Assembly: GCA_027531145.1 (NCBI GenBank)
Contig: JAPZRF010000018.1
Span: forward strand, 1 to 63,036
DNA from: Brevundimonas sp.
GTDB taxonomy: Bacteria; Pseudomonadota; Alphaproteobacteria; Caulobacterales; Caulobacteraceae
DNA: 63,036 bases
Reading direction: 5' to 3'
The notes below the pieces were generated by a model. That model searched no databases, had not been told where the DNA came from, and saw only the letters and a list, made by a program, of their open reading frames with translations. The number at the start of each line of letters is the position of its first letter. Positions within the stretch are counted from its first letter, which is position 1. Position numbers and translations under genes: made by a program. Positions 45,009 to 53,829 of this stretch are shown here, piece after piece.

Positions 45009-45722
45009 ATGAGCGAAATCCTCCCCGACCATCGTAGCGCCCTGGTTCTTTTCTCGGGAGGTCAGGACAGCGCCACCTGCCTGGCGTGGGCCCTGTCGCG
45101 TCATGCCCGGGTCGAGACGGTTGGCTTTGACTATGGCCAGCGGCATGCGGTCGAGCTGGACGCGCGGCTCAGGGTGCGAGAAGGGATGGCCGCCGCCCTG
45201 CCAGCGGTCGCCGACCGGCTGGGCCCCGATCACATGGTCGATTTGACCGGTTATGGTCGTCTCACCGAAAGTGCGCTGACCGCCGAGCGCGAGATCGAGA
45301 TGGGCGCGCGCGGCCTGCCCAGCACCTTCGTGCCGGGCCGAAACCTGATCTTCCTCGTGGCGGCCGCCGCCCTCGCTGATCGTCGCGGGCTCGACGTGCT
45401 GGTCGGCGGCATGTGCGAGACTGATTTCTCAGGCTATCCGGACTGTCGCCGCGACACGCTGGACGCCATGCAACAGGCTCTGGCGCTGGGGCTCGACCGG
45501 CCGATGCCAATCCTGACTCCGCTGATGGACCTGACCAAGGCAGAGACCTGGGCGCTGGCGCAGCAGCTCGGCGGCGAGGTGCTGGTCCGGCTGATCGTCG
45601 AGGACAGTCACACCTGCTACCGCGGCGACCGGTCGGAGCTGCACCCTTGGGGTTATGGCTGCGGGAGCTGCCCGGCCTGCGAACTGCGCGCCGCGGGCTG
45701 GGCTGCGTGGGCCGCTCCATGA
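45009..45722 (+). CDS. queC: 7-cyano-7-deazaguanine synthase QueC
   Basis: Converts 7-carboxy-7-deazaguanine to preQ0 with ATP and ammonia in queuosine/archaeosine-type nucleoside synthesis. The 237 residues contain the PP-loop [11 protein letters not shown] (about 13-23) and the zinc cluster near the C-terminus: DSHTCYRG and [10 protein letters not shown]. The gene is followed by queE with a 4-base overlap (ATGA) and then by queD in the same way. No preQ1 riboswitch was recognised upstream. Confidence 0.95.
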   Translation: MSEILPDHRSALVLFSGGQDSATCLAWALSRHARVETVGFDYGQRHAVELDARLRVREGMAAALPAVADRLGPDHMVDLTGYGRLTESALTAEREIEMGARGLPSTFVPGRNLIFLVAAAALADRRGLDVLVGGMCETDFSGYPDCRRDTLDAMQQALALGLDRPMPILTPLMDLTKAETWALAQQLGGEVLVRLIVEDSHTCYRGDRSELHPWGYGCGSCPACELRAAGWAAWAAP

Positions 45723-46351
45723 GCTACGCGGTGAAGGAAACCTTCCTGACGGTGCAGGGCGAGGGCGGTCAGGCTGGTCGGGCGGCGGTGTTCCTGCGCT
45801 TCGCCGGCTGTAACCTGTGGAGTGGGCGTGAGGTGGATCGAGCGACGGCCATCTGCAGTTTCTGCGACACGGATTTTGTCGGCGTCGACGGCGACGGTGG
45901 CGGGCGTTTCGCCAACGCCGACGCCCTCGCGGACCACGTCGCTGCGCTGTGGACGGGTGGCCCGGAGCACCGGCTCGTGGTGTGTACCGGCGGGGAACCC
46001 CTGCTGCAGCTGGACGCGCCCCTGATTGCCGCTCTCAAGGCCCGCAGGTTTGCGATCGCGGTCGAGACGAACGGCACGATCGCGGCTCCGGACGGGATCG
46101 ACTGGGTCTGCGTCAGCCCCAAGGCCGATGCGCCGCTGGTCCAGACCTCGGGGCAGGAGCTGAAGCTGGTCTATCCCCAGACCCTGGCCCCGCCGGAGCG
46201 CTTCGCCGGTCTCGACTTCGAGCGGTACTGGCTGCAGCCGATGGACGGCCCCGACCGGGACGCCGCCACCGACGCCGCCGTCACCTATTGCCTGTCCCAC
46301 CCGCAGTGGCGCGTCAGCGTCCAGACCCACAAGTACATCGGCGTACGATGA
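45719..46351 (+). CDS. queE: 7-carboxy-7-deazaguanine synthase QueE
   Basis: Radical SAM enzyme that contracts 6-carboxy-tetrahydropterin into CDG. The 210-residue protein has the QueE cluster motif C-x14-C-x2-C (Cys31, Cys46, Cys49 in FAGCNLWSG and [10 protein letters not shown]), the long-spaced form seen in many alphaproteobacteria. CTGGEPLLQ and [10 protein letters not shown] follow. It overlaps queC at its start and queD at its end by ATGA junctions. Confidence 0.94.
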   Translation: MSYAVKETFLTVQGEGGQAGRAAVFLRFAGCNLWSGREVDRATAICSFCDTDFVGVDGDGGGRFANADALADHVAALWTGGPEHRLVVCTGGEPLLQLDAPLIAALKARRFAIAVETNGTIAAPDGIDWVCVSPKADAPLVQTSGQELKLVYPQTLAPPERFAGLDFERYWLQPMDGPDRDAATDAAVTYCLSHPQWRVSVQTHKYIGVR

Positions 46352-46719
46352 TGCCCGTCTTCGAGATCACCAAGCAGGCGACGTTCGACGCCGCCCATCA
46401 CTTTCCCAGTGAGCCCGAGGGCAGCATCTATCGCCGCCTGCACGGCCATTCCTTCACGGTGGCGGCCACGGTGCGCGCCGAGGTGCTGGACGATGCCCAC
46501 GGCTGGGTAGCGGATCTGGGGGCGCTGGAGCGCGACCTGAAGGCGGCGGCAGAGACGCTCGACCATGGCCTGCTCAACGATCATCCCGGGCTGGAGCTAC
46601 CCAGTCTCGAGCACCTGTGCCTGTGGTTCGCCAACCGTTTGCGCGGCAACTGGTCGGGGCTGTGCCGCATCGAGGTCGCGCGCCCGACCATCCACGAGCG
46701 CTGCGTGCTGAGCCTCTAA
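46348..46719 (+). CDS. queD: QueD-like 6-pyruvoyltetrahydropterin synthase family protein, non-canonical active site
   Basis: 123-residue T-fold protein in the queC-queE-queD operon. Zinc-site histidines are in FDAAHH (His17) and LHGHSF (His32, His34), and Asp72-His73 (TLDHGLLND) keep part of the triad. The catalytic Cys just before LHGH is Tyr28 here (SIYRRLHGH against KCGRLHGH in E. coli QueD), and the C-terminal Glu-Thr is replaced (EVARPTI). Operon position argues for carboxytetrahydropterin synthesis, but the chemistry may differ. Start 46348 overlaps the queE stop; 46351 is an alternative. Confidence 0.85.
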   Translation: MMPVFEITKQATFDAAHHFPSEPEGSIYRRLHGHSFTVAATVRAEVLDDAHGWVADLGALERDLKAAAETLDHGLLNDHPGLELPSLEHLCLWFANRLRGNWSGLCRIEVARPTIHERCVLSL

Positions 46720-46982
46720 CAGTCCCGGCCGCGGCGCTGGTGCTGGTCGCAGCGGCGTTGCTCCCGCTCCCACTCGCGCTGCTCGCGCTCACGACGGGCC
46801 CGGGTCTCCTCGTCCGAGGTGGTGACCGCATCGACCCCGGCGCCGATCACGGCCCCGGTCGCCTTGGCGGCACCGCCCATGACGGCACCGGTCGCGCCGA
46901 CCGCCGCGCCGACGACGCAGCCGGACAGCAGGGGCGCGGCCCCGAGGAGGAGGGCGAGAGCAAGGGTGCGCGAGCGAATCAT
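46716..46982 (-). CDS. Small hypothetical lipoprotein
   Basis: 88 residues with a lipoprotein signal (LLGAAPLLSGC, lipidated Cys22), a Gly/Ala-rich repetitive segment (VGAAVGATGAVMGGAAKATG, typical of small glycine-zipper lipoproteins), and a charged Arg/Glu/Gln tail (REREQREWEREQRRC). Function unknown. Its stop overlaps the queD stop by 3 bases on the opposite strand. Confidence 0.65.
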   Translation of the reverse strand: MIRSRTLALALLLGAAPLLSGCVVGAAVGATGAVMGGAAKATGAVIGAGVDAVTTSDEETRARREREQREWEREQRRCDQHQRRGRDC

Positions 46983-47118
46983 GAGGGTCTCCTTGATGGG
47001 TGCAGGCTGGGTGTTCAGGGATGAACAAGCCCTTGCCGCAGGGGTGTCGGTCCGCGCATCGACAGCGGCGATCGGGGTGCTAGAGTCCGGCGTTCAACTT
47101 GGTCGCCGGAGTCTGCGC

Positions 47119-48765
47119 ATGTGCCCCGCTGTTCGCCGCCTGTCCCTGATCGCCGCCCTGATGCTGGGGGTCACGACGCCTGCCCTGGCCCAGTCGCCGT
47201 TCGACGCCGGGCGGCTGAACGTCAACATTCGCGAGTTGTCGGACGACGCCTTCCAGGGGCGGGGGATCGGTGGCGTGGCCGAGGACAAGGTGATCGCCTT
47301 CATGAGCGAGCGCTTCGCCGCTGCAGGCTTCGAGCCCGGTGGCGTCGATGGCGGCTGGACCCAGCCGGTGGAGCTGGCGCGGTTCGCGGTGGTCGATCCG
47401 GTCGCCACCCTTTCCGTCGGGGATTGGAGCCAGCCGCTGCGCCAGGGCGAGGAGGCCGTGATCTCGACCCGCCGTCCGGCCGACAGCGTTAGCCTGGAGA
47501 ACGCCGAGCTGGTCTTCGTCGGCTATGGCGTCCGCGCGCCCGAGCGGGACTGGGACGACTTCAAGGGCCAGGACATGAGTGGCAAGATCCTTGTGGTGCT
47601 GGTCAATGATGCCGACTTCGAACAGCCGGAGCTGGATACCTTCGGCGGCCGGGCCATGACATATTACGGGCGCTGGACCTACAAGTACGAGGAGGCGGCG
47701 CGCCAGGGTGCGGCTGGCGTCCTGATCGTCCACGAGACCGCCCCGGCCTCCTACGGCTGGACTACCGTGGCCAACTCCTGGAGCGGGCCGCAGTTCGACA
47801 TCGTCCGCGCCAGTGCGGAGGACGAACGGGTGCCTCTGGAATCGTGGATCCGGCGCGATGTCGCGGTCGAGCTGTTCCGGCGGGCCGGGCTCGACTTCGA
47901 GGCGCTCAAGGTCGCCGCGCGCTCGCGCGACTTCGAGCCTGTGCCGCTGGAGGGGGCCCGGCTCAACGCTCGCTACCGCGTCGAGACCTCGCGCATCCGC
48001 ACCCATAACATCCTTGCACGCCTGCCCGGGACGACGCATCCGGACGAGACGATCCTCTATACGGCGCACTGGGACCACATCGGTATCGGCCAGCCGGACG
48101 CCAGCGGCGATGCCATTTTCAACGGCGCGGTCGACAACGCCTCGGGCACTGCGGCGCTGATCGAGATCGGCCATGCCTTCGCCGCCGGGCCGCGCCCGGA
48201 ACGGTCTGTGGTGCTGATCGGCTTCACGGCCGAGGAGAGCGGCCTGCTGGGCTCGGAGTACTACGCCGCCAATCCACTGTACCCGCTGGAGACCACCGTG
48301 GCTGGTTTCAACATGGATGCCGCCAATGTCTATGGCCGCGTCGACGGGATGAGCGTGACCGGCTACGGCCAGTCGGACCTGGATGACCGGGTCCGTTCGA
48401 TGGTCGAGGCCCAGGGCCGCCGGCTGCTGCCGGACGGCAACCCGGCGGCCGGTACCTACTTCCGCTCGGATCACTTCCCGCTTGCCAAGCGTGGTGTACC
48501 GATGGCCTTCATGCGCGGCGGCGGGGCCTTCCGCGACGCCCCGATCGAGGAGCGCAACGCCCGCCGCGACAGCTATACGGCGGACCGATATCATCAGGCT
48601 GGGGATGAGTGGTCGCCGGACTGGGACCTGTCGGGACAGATCGAGGACCTTGAGGTCTACTATGCCGCTGGACGGGCGCTGGCTGACAGCCGCGACTGGC
48701 CGGCCTGGCGCGAGACCTCGGAGTTCCGCGTCGCCCGCGAGGCCTCGGCGGCGGCGCGCGACTGA
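47119..48765 (+). CDS. Secreted M28-family metallopeptidase with PA domain
   Basis: 548-residue exported aminopeptidase-type enzyme. A signal peptide ends at about 25 (TPALAQ). A protease-associated (PA) domain is inserted at about 130-260. The M28 core carries the zinc ligands: TAHWDHIG, VDNASGTAALIE, TAEESGLLGS, NMDAAN and the final His in YHQAGDEW. It is followed by a close paralog at 48842, so the pair reflects a duplication. The ATG at 47119 puts the signal peptide at the start; the long upstream frame is not used. Confidence 0.88.
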   Translation: MCPAVRRLSLIAALMLGVTTPALAQSPFDAGRLNVNIRELSDDAFQGRGIGGVAEDKVIAFMSERFAAAGFEPGGVDGGWTQPVELARFAVVDPVATLSVGDWSQPLRQGEEAVISTRRPADSVSLENAELVFVGYGVRAPERDWDDFKGQDMSGKILVVLVNDADFEQPELDTFGGRAMTYYGRWTYKYEEAARQGAAGVLIVHETAPASYGWTTVANSWSGPQFDIVRASAEDERVPLESWIRRDVAVELFRRAGLDFEALKVAARSRDFEPVPLEGARLNARYRVETSRIRTHNILARLPGTTHPDETILYTAHWDHIGIGQPDASGDAIFNGAVDNASGTAALIEIGHAFAAGPRPERSVVLIGFTAEESGLLGSEYYAANPLYPLETTVAGFNMDAANVYGRVDGMSVTGYGQSDLDDRVRSMVEAQGRRLLPDGNPAAGTYFRSDHFPLAKRGVPMAFMRGGGAFRDAPIEERNARRDSYTADRYHQAGDEWSPDWDLSGQIEDLEVYYAAGRALADSRDWPAWRETSEFRVAREASAAARD

Positions 48766-48841
48766 CGGCAAGATGAAAAAGAATTTTTAACGCCCCCCCG
48801 TTCAGGTATCACGATCTCATCCCGAACGAGGCCTGTCCCGC

Positions 48842-50470
48842 ATGTTCCGTCGCGTCTGCTCCGTCTGCTCCGTCTGCGCCGTGGCGCTGCTGGCCGTGGC
48901 CGTCGCCGCGCCGGTCGCCGCCCAGAACTTCTCCGCCGCCCGCCTGTCGGAGGGCGTGCGGATCATAGCCGACGACAGCTTCGAGGGCCGCTATCCGGGC
49001 ACACCGGGCGAGCGCCTTACGCTGGCGTGGCTGCAGGCGCAGTACGAGCGCCTCGGCCTCGAGCCGGGCGGGCCGGACGGCCAGTGGCTGCAGCCGGTCG
49101 ACCTGCGCCGCTACACCCCGGTGCGTGACTTCTCAGCGACCTGGGCCGGGCCCGGCGGCACCGGCGGGGCGCTCGTCAAGAGCGAGAGCCTGAACCTGCG
49201 TTCGGCAGCCAACGACGGCCGGGCGGAGATCACCGGGGCCGAACTGGTGTTCGCCGGCTATGGCATCGTCGCGTCGGAGCGGGGCTGGGACGACTACAAG
49301 GACGTCGATGTCCGCGGGAAGATCGTCGTCGTCCTGCCCGGCGAACCGGACGGGGCGCTGTTCAACGGCGAGTATCCGACGCTCTATGACGCTGGCTGGT
49401 GGAAGGTGCGGGAAGCGGCCGCCCGCGGTGCGATCGGCGTCATCATGCTGCAGCCGCAGCTGGCCGAAGCGCGCTTCGCCGACGCCCAGCGTACCTTCCA
49501 GCCGGGCGGCCCCGACCTCGAGCTGACCGCCAACCTGCACCGCGAGGCGGCGGCGAGCCTGTTCGCTGCGGCCGGGCTCGACCTCGAGGTTCTGACCGCC
49601 GCCGCGGCGGGCGGCGGCGATTTCCGCGCTACGCCCCTGACCGGCGTGACCCTGTCCGCCTCGGCGGAAGAGGCGGTCAATGTGCTGCGGACCTACAACC
49701 TGCTGGCCCGCATCCCCGGCACGCAGCGGCCGGACGAGACCATCATCTTCTCGGCACACTGGGACCATGTTGGCATCGACAACCATGGCCGCCAGACCGT
49801 GCCGGAAGGCGAGGATCGCATCTGGAACGGGGCCTGGGACAACGCCACCGGCACCGTGGGTCTCGTCGAGATCGCGCGGGAGCTCAAGGCCGCCGGTCCG
49901 GCCGAGCGCAGCTTTATCTTCGCGCACATGGCGGCCGAGGAGATGGGGCTGCTGGGTGCCTGGGCCTATGTCGCCGATCCGGTCTACCCGGTCGAGACGA
50001 CGGTGGCCGACCTGAACATCGACATGCTGCCCCTCTCGCCGCCGACCCGCGACCTGCCGATCTTCGGCTTCGGCCAGAACGAGCTGGAGGACGATCTGGC
50101 GCGCCTGGCCGAGGCCGAAGGCCGCTATGTCACCGACGACGGCCAGCCGGAGGAGGGCTTTTTCTATCGCTCCGACCATCTGCCGTTCGCCGTGGCCGGC
50201 GTCCCGACGCTGATGCCGTGGCACGGGACGGACCTGGACGAGGGCGGCAAGGTCGTCGGCGAACCCGCCTATCGCGTTATGTGGGAGGAGCGCTACCACC
50301 AGGCCGCAGACGAATGGTCCGAGGACCTGGATTTTTCCTCGGCGGTCGAGACCCTCACCTTGATGTATCGGCTGGCCCGGGACCTCGCCAACAGCGATCG
50401 CTGGCCCGGCTGGAAGCCGAACAGCGAGTTCGGTGCTATCCGCGCCCGCACGACCTCAGCTCGTCAGTAG
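48842..50470 (+). CDS. Secreted M28-family metallopeptidase, second paralog
   Basis: 542 residues with the same layout: a signal peptide ending PVAAQ (about 28), PA region, and the M28 zinc motifs SAHWDHVG, WDNATGTVGLVE, AAEEMGLLGA, NIDML and YHQAADEW. The metal set is complete, so both paralogs look active. The RidA-like gene begins within its stop codon, which ties the two in one operon. Confidence 0.88.
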   Translation: MFRRVCSVCSVCAVALLAVAVAAPVAAQNFSAARLSEGVRIIADDSFEGRYPGTPGERLTLAWLQAQYERLGLEPGGPDGQWLQPVDLRRYTPVRDFSATWAGPGGTGGALVKSESLNLRSAANDGRAEITGAELVFAGYGIVASERGWDDYKDVDVRGKIVVVLPGEPDGALFNGEYPTLYDAGWWKVREAAARGAIGVIMLQPQLAEARFADAQRTFQPGGPDLELTANLHREAAASLFAAAGLDLEVLTAAAAGGGDFRATPLTGVTLSASAEEAVNVLRTYNLLARIPGTQRPDETIIFSAHWDHVGIDNHGRQTVPEGEDRIWNGAWDNATGTVGLVEIARELKAAGPAERSFIFAHMAAEEMGLLGAWAYVADPVYPVETTVADLNIDMLPLSPPTRDLPIFGFGQNELEDDLARLAEAEGRYVTDDGQPEEGFFYRSDHLPFAVAGVPTLMPWHGTDLDEGGKVVGEPAYRVMWEERYHQAADEWSEDLDFSSAVETLTLMYRLARDLANSDRWPGWKPNSEFGAIRARTTSARQ

Positions 50471-50853
50471 TGCAGCTTCGGCCGCTCAGCGCCGCCGACG
50501 GCCCGGCCGTGCAGGGGAGCTATCCCGGCGCGGTCGAGGTCACGGGCGCGACCCGCTGGCTGTTCCTGTCCGGCCAGATTCCGGCCGATGCGACCGGGGT
50601 CGTGCCGACAGATTTCGAGGGTCAGTGCGTGCGGGCCTGGGCCAATGTCGAGGCCCAGCTGGCGGCCGCCGGCATGACGCTGGACAACCTGGTCAAGGTC
50701 ACCACCTACCTCGCCGACCGCGCCGACGCCGGGGTCAACCGCGCCGTGCGTCTGCGGGTACTGGACGGGCGTCAGCCGGCCCTGACCGTGATCATCACCG
50801 ACCTGTTCGAACCCGGCTGGCGCGTGGAGATCGAGGCCGTTGCGGCGGTCTGA
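50470..50853 (+). CDS. RidA/YjgF-family protein lacking the canonical Arg
   Basis: 127-residue trimeric-fold protein. The RidA region WLFLSGQIPADATG, VKVTTYLADRAD and WRVEIEAVA is clear. RidA itself deaminates reactive enamines using an Arg in a PARS-like motif; here the corresponding place reads PALT, so the Arg is missing, as in the Rid4-Rid7 subfamilies whose roles are less known. A GTG start at 50470 shares a base with the TAG of the peptidase gene. Confidence 0.75.
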   Translation: MQLRPLSAADGPAVQGSYPGAVEVTGATRWLFLSGQIPADATGVVPTDFEGQCVRAWANVEAQLAAAGMTLDNLVKVTTYLADRADAGVNRAVRLRVLDGRQPALTVIITDLFEPGWRVEIEAVAAV

Positions 50854-50859
50854 CCCCCG

Positions 50860-51957
50860 TCAGTTGTTGAACAGGAAGTGCATCACATCGCCGTCCTTGA
50901 CGACGTAGGCCTTGCCCTCGGCACGAAGCTTGCCGGCCTCGCGGGCCCCTGCCTCGCCCTTAAGTGCGACATAGTCGTCGTAGGCCACGGTCTCGGCGCG
51001 GATGAAGCCCTTCTCGAAGTCCGAGTGGATCACGCCCGCCGCCTGGGGCGCGGTGGCCCCGACCGGGATGGTCCAGGCGCGCGCCTCCTTGGGGCCGACG
51101 GTGAAATAGGTCTGCAGGCCCAGCAGTTTGTAGGCCTCGTGGATCAGCCGGTTCAGGCCCGGCTCGGTCAGGTCCAGCGTCTCGAGGAATTCGGTGCGCT
51201 CCTCCGGATCGAGCAGGGCGATCTCGGACTCGATGCGGGCCGAGATGACCACCGAGTTGGCGTTGTCGGTGCGGGCGCGCGCAGCCACCTTCTGCGACAA
51301 GGCGTTGCCGGTGGCGGCCGAGCCCTCGTCGACATTGCAGACATAGAGGGCGGGCAAGGCGGTCAGCAGCTGCAGCATGCGCCAGCCCTTCTCGTCCTCC
51401 TTCGACACCTCGGCGACGCGGGCCGGACGACCGGCGCGCAGCGGCTCCAGGGCGAGGTTGATCAGGCGCAGGGTCGTGGCGGCGTCCTTGTCGCCGCCCT
51501 TGGCCTTCTTCTCGACGTTCGACACCCGCCGTTCGAGGCTCTCGAGGTCGGCCAGCATCAGCTCGGTCTCGATGATCTCGAGGTCGGAGATCGGGTCGAT
51601 CCGGCCCTCGACGTGGGTGATGTCGTCGTCCTCGAAGCAGCGGGCGACGAAGGCCACCGCGTCACAGTCGCGGATGTTGGCGAGGAACTGGTTGCCGAGA
51701 CCCTCGCCCTTGGACGCGCCGCGCACCAGACCGGCGACGTCGACGAAGTTGATGCGGGCCGGGATGATCTCCTTCGAGCCGGCGATGGCGGCCAGCGCGT
51801 CCAGCCGCGGCTCGGGCACGGCCACGTCGCCGACGTTCGGCTCGATGGTGCAGAACGGATAGTTGGCCGCCTGGGCCGCCGCCGTCTGGGTCAGGGCGTT
51901 GAACAGTGTGGACTTGCCGACGTTCGGCAGGCCGACGATCGCGACTTTCAGGGCCAT
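50860..51957 (-). CDS. ychF: Redox/ribosome-associated P-loop ATPase YchF (OBG family)
   Basis: 365-residue universally conserved protein; in most organisms it prefers ATP over GTP and associates with ribosomes. G1 GLPNVGKST (about 9-17), the DVAGLVRGASKGEGLGNQFL region with G3, and the C-terminal TGS domain (GPKEARAWTIPVG, then HSDFEKGFIRAE) are clear. It ends 6 bases from the convergent RidA-like gene. Confidence 0.95.
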   Translation of the reverse strand: MALKVAIVGLPNVGKSTLFNALTQTAAAQAANYPFCTIEPNVGDVAVPEPRLDALAAIAGSKEIIPARINFVDVAGLVRGASKGEGLGNQFLANIRDCDAVAFVARCFEDDDITHVEGRIDPISDLEIIETELMLADLESLERRVSNVEKKAKGGDKDAATTLRLINLALEPLRAGRPARVAEVSKEDEKGWRMLQLLTALPALYVCNVDEGSAATGNALSQKVAARARTDNANSVVISARIESEIALLDPEERTEFLETLDLTEPGLNRLIHEAYKLLGLQTYFTVGPKEARAWTIPVGATAPQAAGVIHSDFEKGFIRAETVAYDDYVALKGEAGAREAGKLRAEGKAYVVKDGDVMHFLFNN

Positions 51958-52018
51958 GACTCTTCAGGGCTGGAGGTGAAGGGCTGGCCTTTAGCCGGTC
52001 GCGATCGCTTTGTCAGGC

Positions 52019-52501
52019 TCAGTGCGCGGAATGGCTGGCCGGGCTCGCCGCCGGCTGGGCGATCACCACATTGACCTCGTAGGGCACCGCCTGCTCGAAC
52101 GTCAGGCTCATGGACAGCCGCTCGCCCTCGGCCAGCGGCTGGGTCAGGCCCAGCAGCATGATGTGGTTGCCGCCCGGCTTGAGCTGCACGGCCTCGCCCG
52201 CCGGCAGGGGCAGGCCGTCCGGCAGTTCGGCCATGCGCATCATGCCGTCTGTGGTGGTCATCTCATGGATCTCGACCCGTTCAGCACCGGCAAAGGCGGC
52301 CGACACCAGTCGGTCGTTCCGGCTGGCGGTCAGGGTCATGTAGCAGCCGGTGACGGCGCGCCCTGCCTGGGTCGGGCGGCAGAAGGCGTCGGTCACCTCG
52401 ACCACGGCGGGGGCCTCGGCGGCGGGCTGGCCGCAGGCCGAGACGGCGAGAGCCAGGCCCAGCGGGGCGAGGACGGCGGCGGGACGAGACAGTCGGATCA
52501 T
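52019..52501 (-). CDS. Periplasmic copper chaperone PCu(A)C family lipoprotein
   Basis: 160 residues with a lipobox (LALAVSACG, Cys23). The PCu(A)C domain has its copper-binding H/M set: VEIHEMTTTDGMMRM and GGNHIMLLGL, giving the H(M)x10Mx21HxM pattern. Such proteins deliver Cu(I) to cytochrome oxidase CuA or other cuproproteins. The ATG at 52501 has GGAG upstream; it follows the PepSY gene by 14 bases, in a four-gene cluster. Confidence 0.88.
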   Translation of the reverse strand: MIRLSRPAAVLAPLGLALAVSACGQPAAEAPAVVEVTDAFCRPTQAGRAVTGCYMTLTASRNDRLVSAAFAGAERVEIHEMTTTDGMMRMAELPDGLPLPAGEAVQLKPGGNHIMLLGLTQPLAEGERLSMSLTFEQAVPYEVNVVIAQPAASPASHSAH

Positions 52502-52515
52502 TGTGATCTCCATCA

Positions 52516-53829
52516 TCAGGCGGCGGCAGGACGGCGGACCAGACGCCACAGGCGGTCCACTGCGACCGCCGCCAGCAGGCTGAGGCCGGTGAGAGGGTAG
52601 AGGATGGCCAGCGGCAGGACGATGCCCAGCACCGCGGCGCGTGCGCGCGGTCCGGGCGGGGCCACGGGGGCGGCGAGCCGGCCCGTCGGCCGACGCTTCC
52701 ACCACATCACCATGGCGCTGATCCCCATCATCCAGACGGCGAGGCAGGCCAGCAGCATGACGATGCGATTGATCGTCCCGTACTGGGTGCCCTGGTGGGT
52801 GAAGATGGACCACTCGAACATCCGCGCCGCCCAGCCGTACTGCTCGTAGCGGATGTCGCCGAGCAGCCGCCCGGTCCCGTCGGTGTAGAGGGTGCGACTG
52901 TCCTCGACGCGGGTGTTGCGCGCCGCCACCGACACCGCCTCGTCCGGCCGTGACGGCAGGTTGACGGTGAAGGGGGCGGCGACCTGGCGGGCGGCTGCGG
53001 TGGCCAGCACGGCGTCGAGGTCGAGCCGCGACTCCGGGGCGGACAGCACCGAGCCCTGCATGGTCCAGCCGAGCCCCTCGGGGGTCGGGGCGTGGTGGGC
53101 ATGCTCCCAGTTCTGGGCCGCCGGGGCGGGCGGACGGCCGAGGCCGGCGGCGCGCAGGGTTCCCATCACCTGGTCGCCCCAGACCGCCGACCACAGCATC
53201 CCGGTGGCGGCGAGGAAGACGATCACTCCGCCGGCGAAGATGCCGGTCACGGCGTGCAGGTCGCGCCAGAAGGGGCGACGCGCGGGGTCGCGGGTGCTGA
53301 GCGAGACGACCCCGCCCTTGCGCCCGCGCGGCCACCACAGGAACACGCCGGTGGCCACCAGGATGATGGCCCAGCCGGCGACGATCTCGATCACGACGTT
53401 CAGGCCGCCGCCGAAGATCTCCAGACTGTGGATGCGCTTGAAGGTGTCGGACAGCGGGGCCCCGGCGACGCCGGAGACCTGGCCGTCGTACGGGTTCACG
53501 AAGACGGCGCGCCGGGAGCCGTCCTCCGGCTGGACCACGACCTGGACCGCGCGATCCGGGCGGTCCGGCACCCGGACCGCGACCGGCTGGCCGTCGGCGG
53601 CGACTCGGGCGGCGGCGACCCAGCGATCCGCCGAGACCCTTTCGGGTCCCGGCGTCACGACGTTGAGCGGCCGCGCGGCGAGGTCGTCGATCTCGCTGGC
53701 GAACAGATAGAGCCCGCCCGTGAGGGCCAGCATCATCAGGAACGGCAGCACGAGCAGACCGGCATAGAAGTGCCAGCGCCAGACGACGCGGTAAGCCCCG
53801 GACAGGGGCGCATTGGTCGCGCCCGACAT
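52516..53829 (-). CDS. PepSY-associated transmembrane protein
   Basis: 437-residue inner-membrane protein of the PepSY-TM family. The first helix is preceded by WRWHFYAGLLVLPF, and later SLEIFGGGLNVVIEIVAGW and WRDLHAVTGIFAGGVIVFL give the conserved haem- or metal-associated His pairs. Four or five helices are spread over the chain with two PepSY regions between. In related systems these proteins reduce siderophore iron or serve metal uptake; next to a TonB receptor and copper chaperone, a metal redox role is inferred. Start ATG 53829 overlaps the stop of the receptor gene. Confidence 0.85.
   Translation of the reverse strand: MSGATNAPLSGAYRVVWRWHFYAGLLVLPFLMMLALTGGLYLFASEIDDLAARPLNVVTPGPERVSADRWVAAARVAADGQPVAVRVPDRPDRAVQVVVQPEDGSRRAVFVNPYDGQVSGVAGAPLSDTFKRIHSLEIFGGGLNVVIEIVAGWAIILVATGVFLWWPRGRKGGVVSLSTRDPARRPFWRDLHAVTGIFAGGVIVFLAATGMLWSAVWGDQVMGTLRAAGLGRPPAPAAQNWEHAHHAPTPEGLGWTMQGSVLSAPESRLDLDAVLATAAARQVAAPFTVNLPSRPDEAVSVAARNTRVEDSRTLYTDGTGRLLGDIRYEQYGWAARMFEWSIFTHQGTQYGTINRIVMLLACLAVWMMGISAMVMWWKRRPTGRLAAPVAPPGPRARAAVLGIVLPLAILYPLTGLSLLAAVAVDRLWRLVRRPAAA

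Noticed and set aside
47080..48771. 563-codon minus-strand open frame opposite the first M28 peptidase
   Set aside because: No signal peptide or motif, and full overlap with a well-supported gene.
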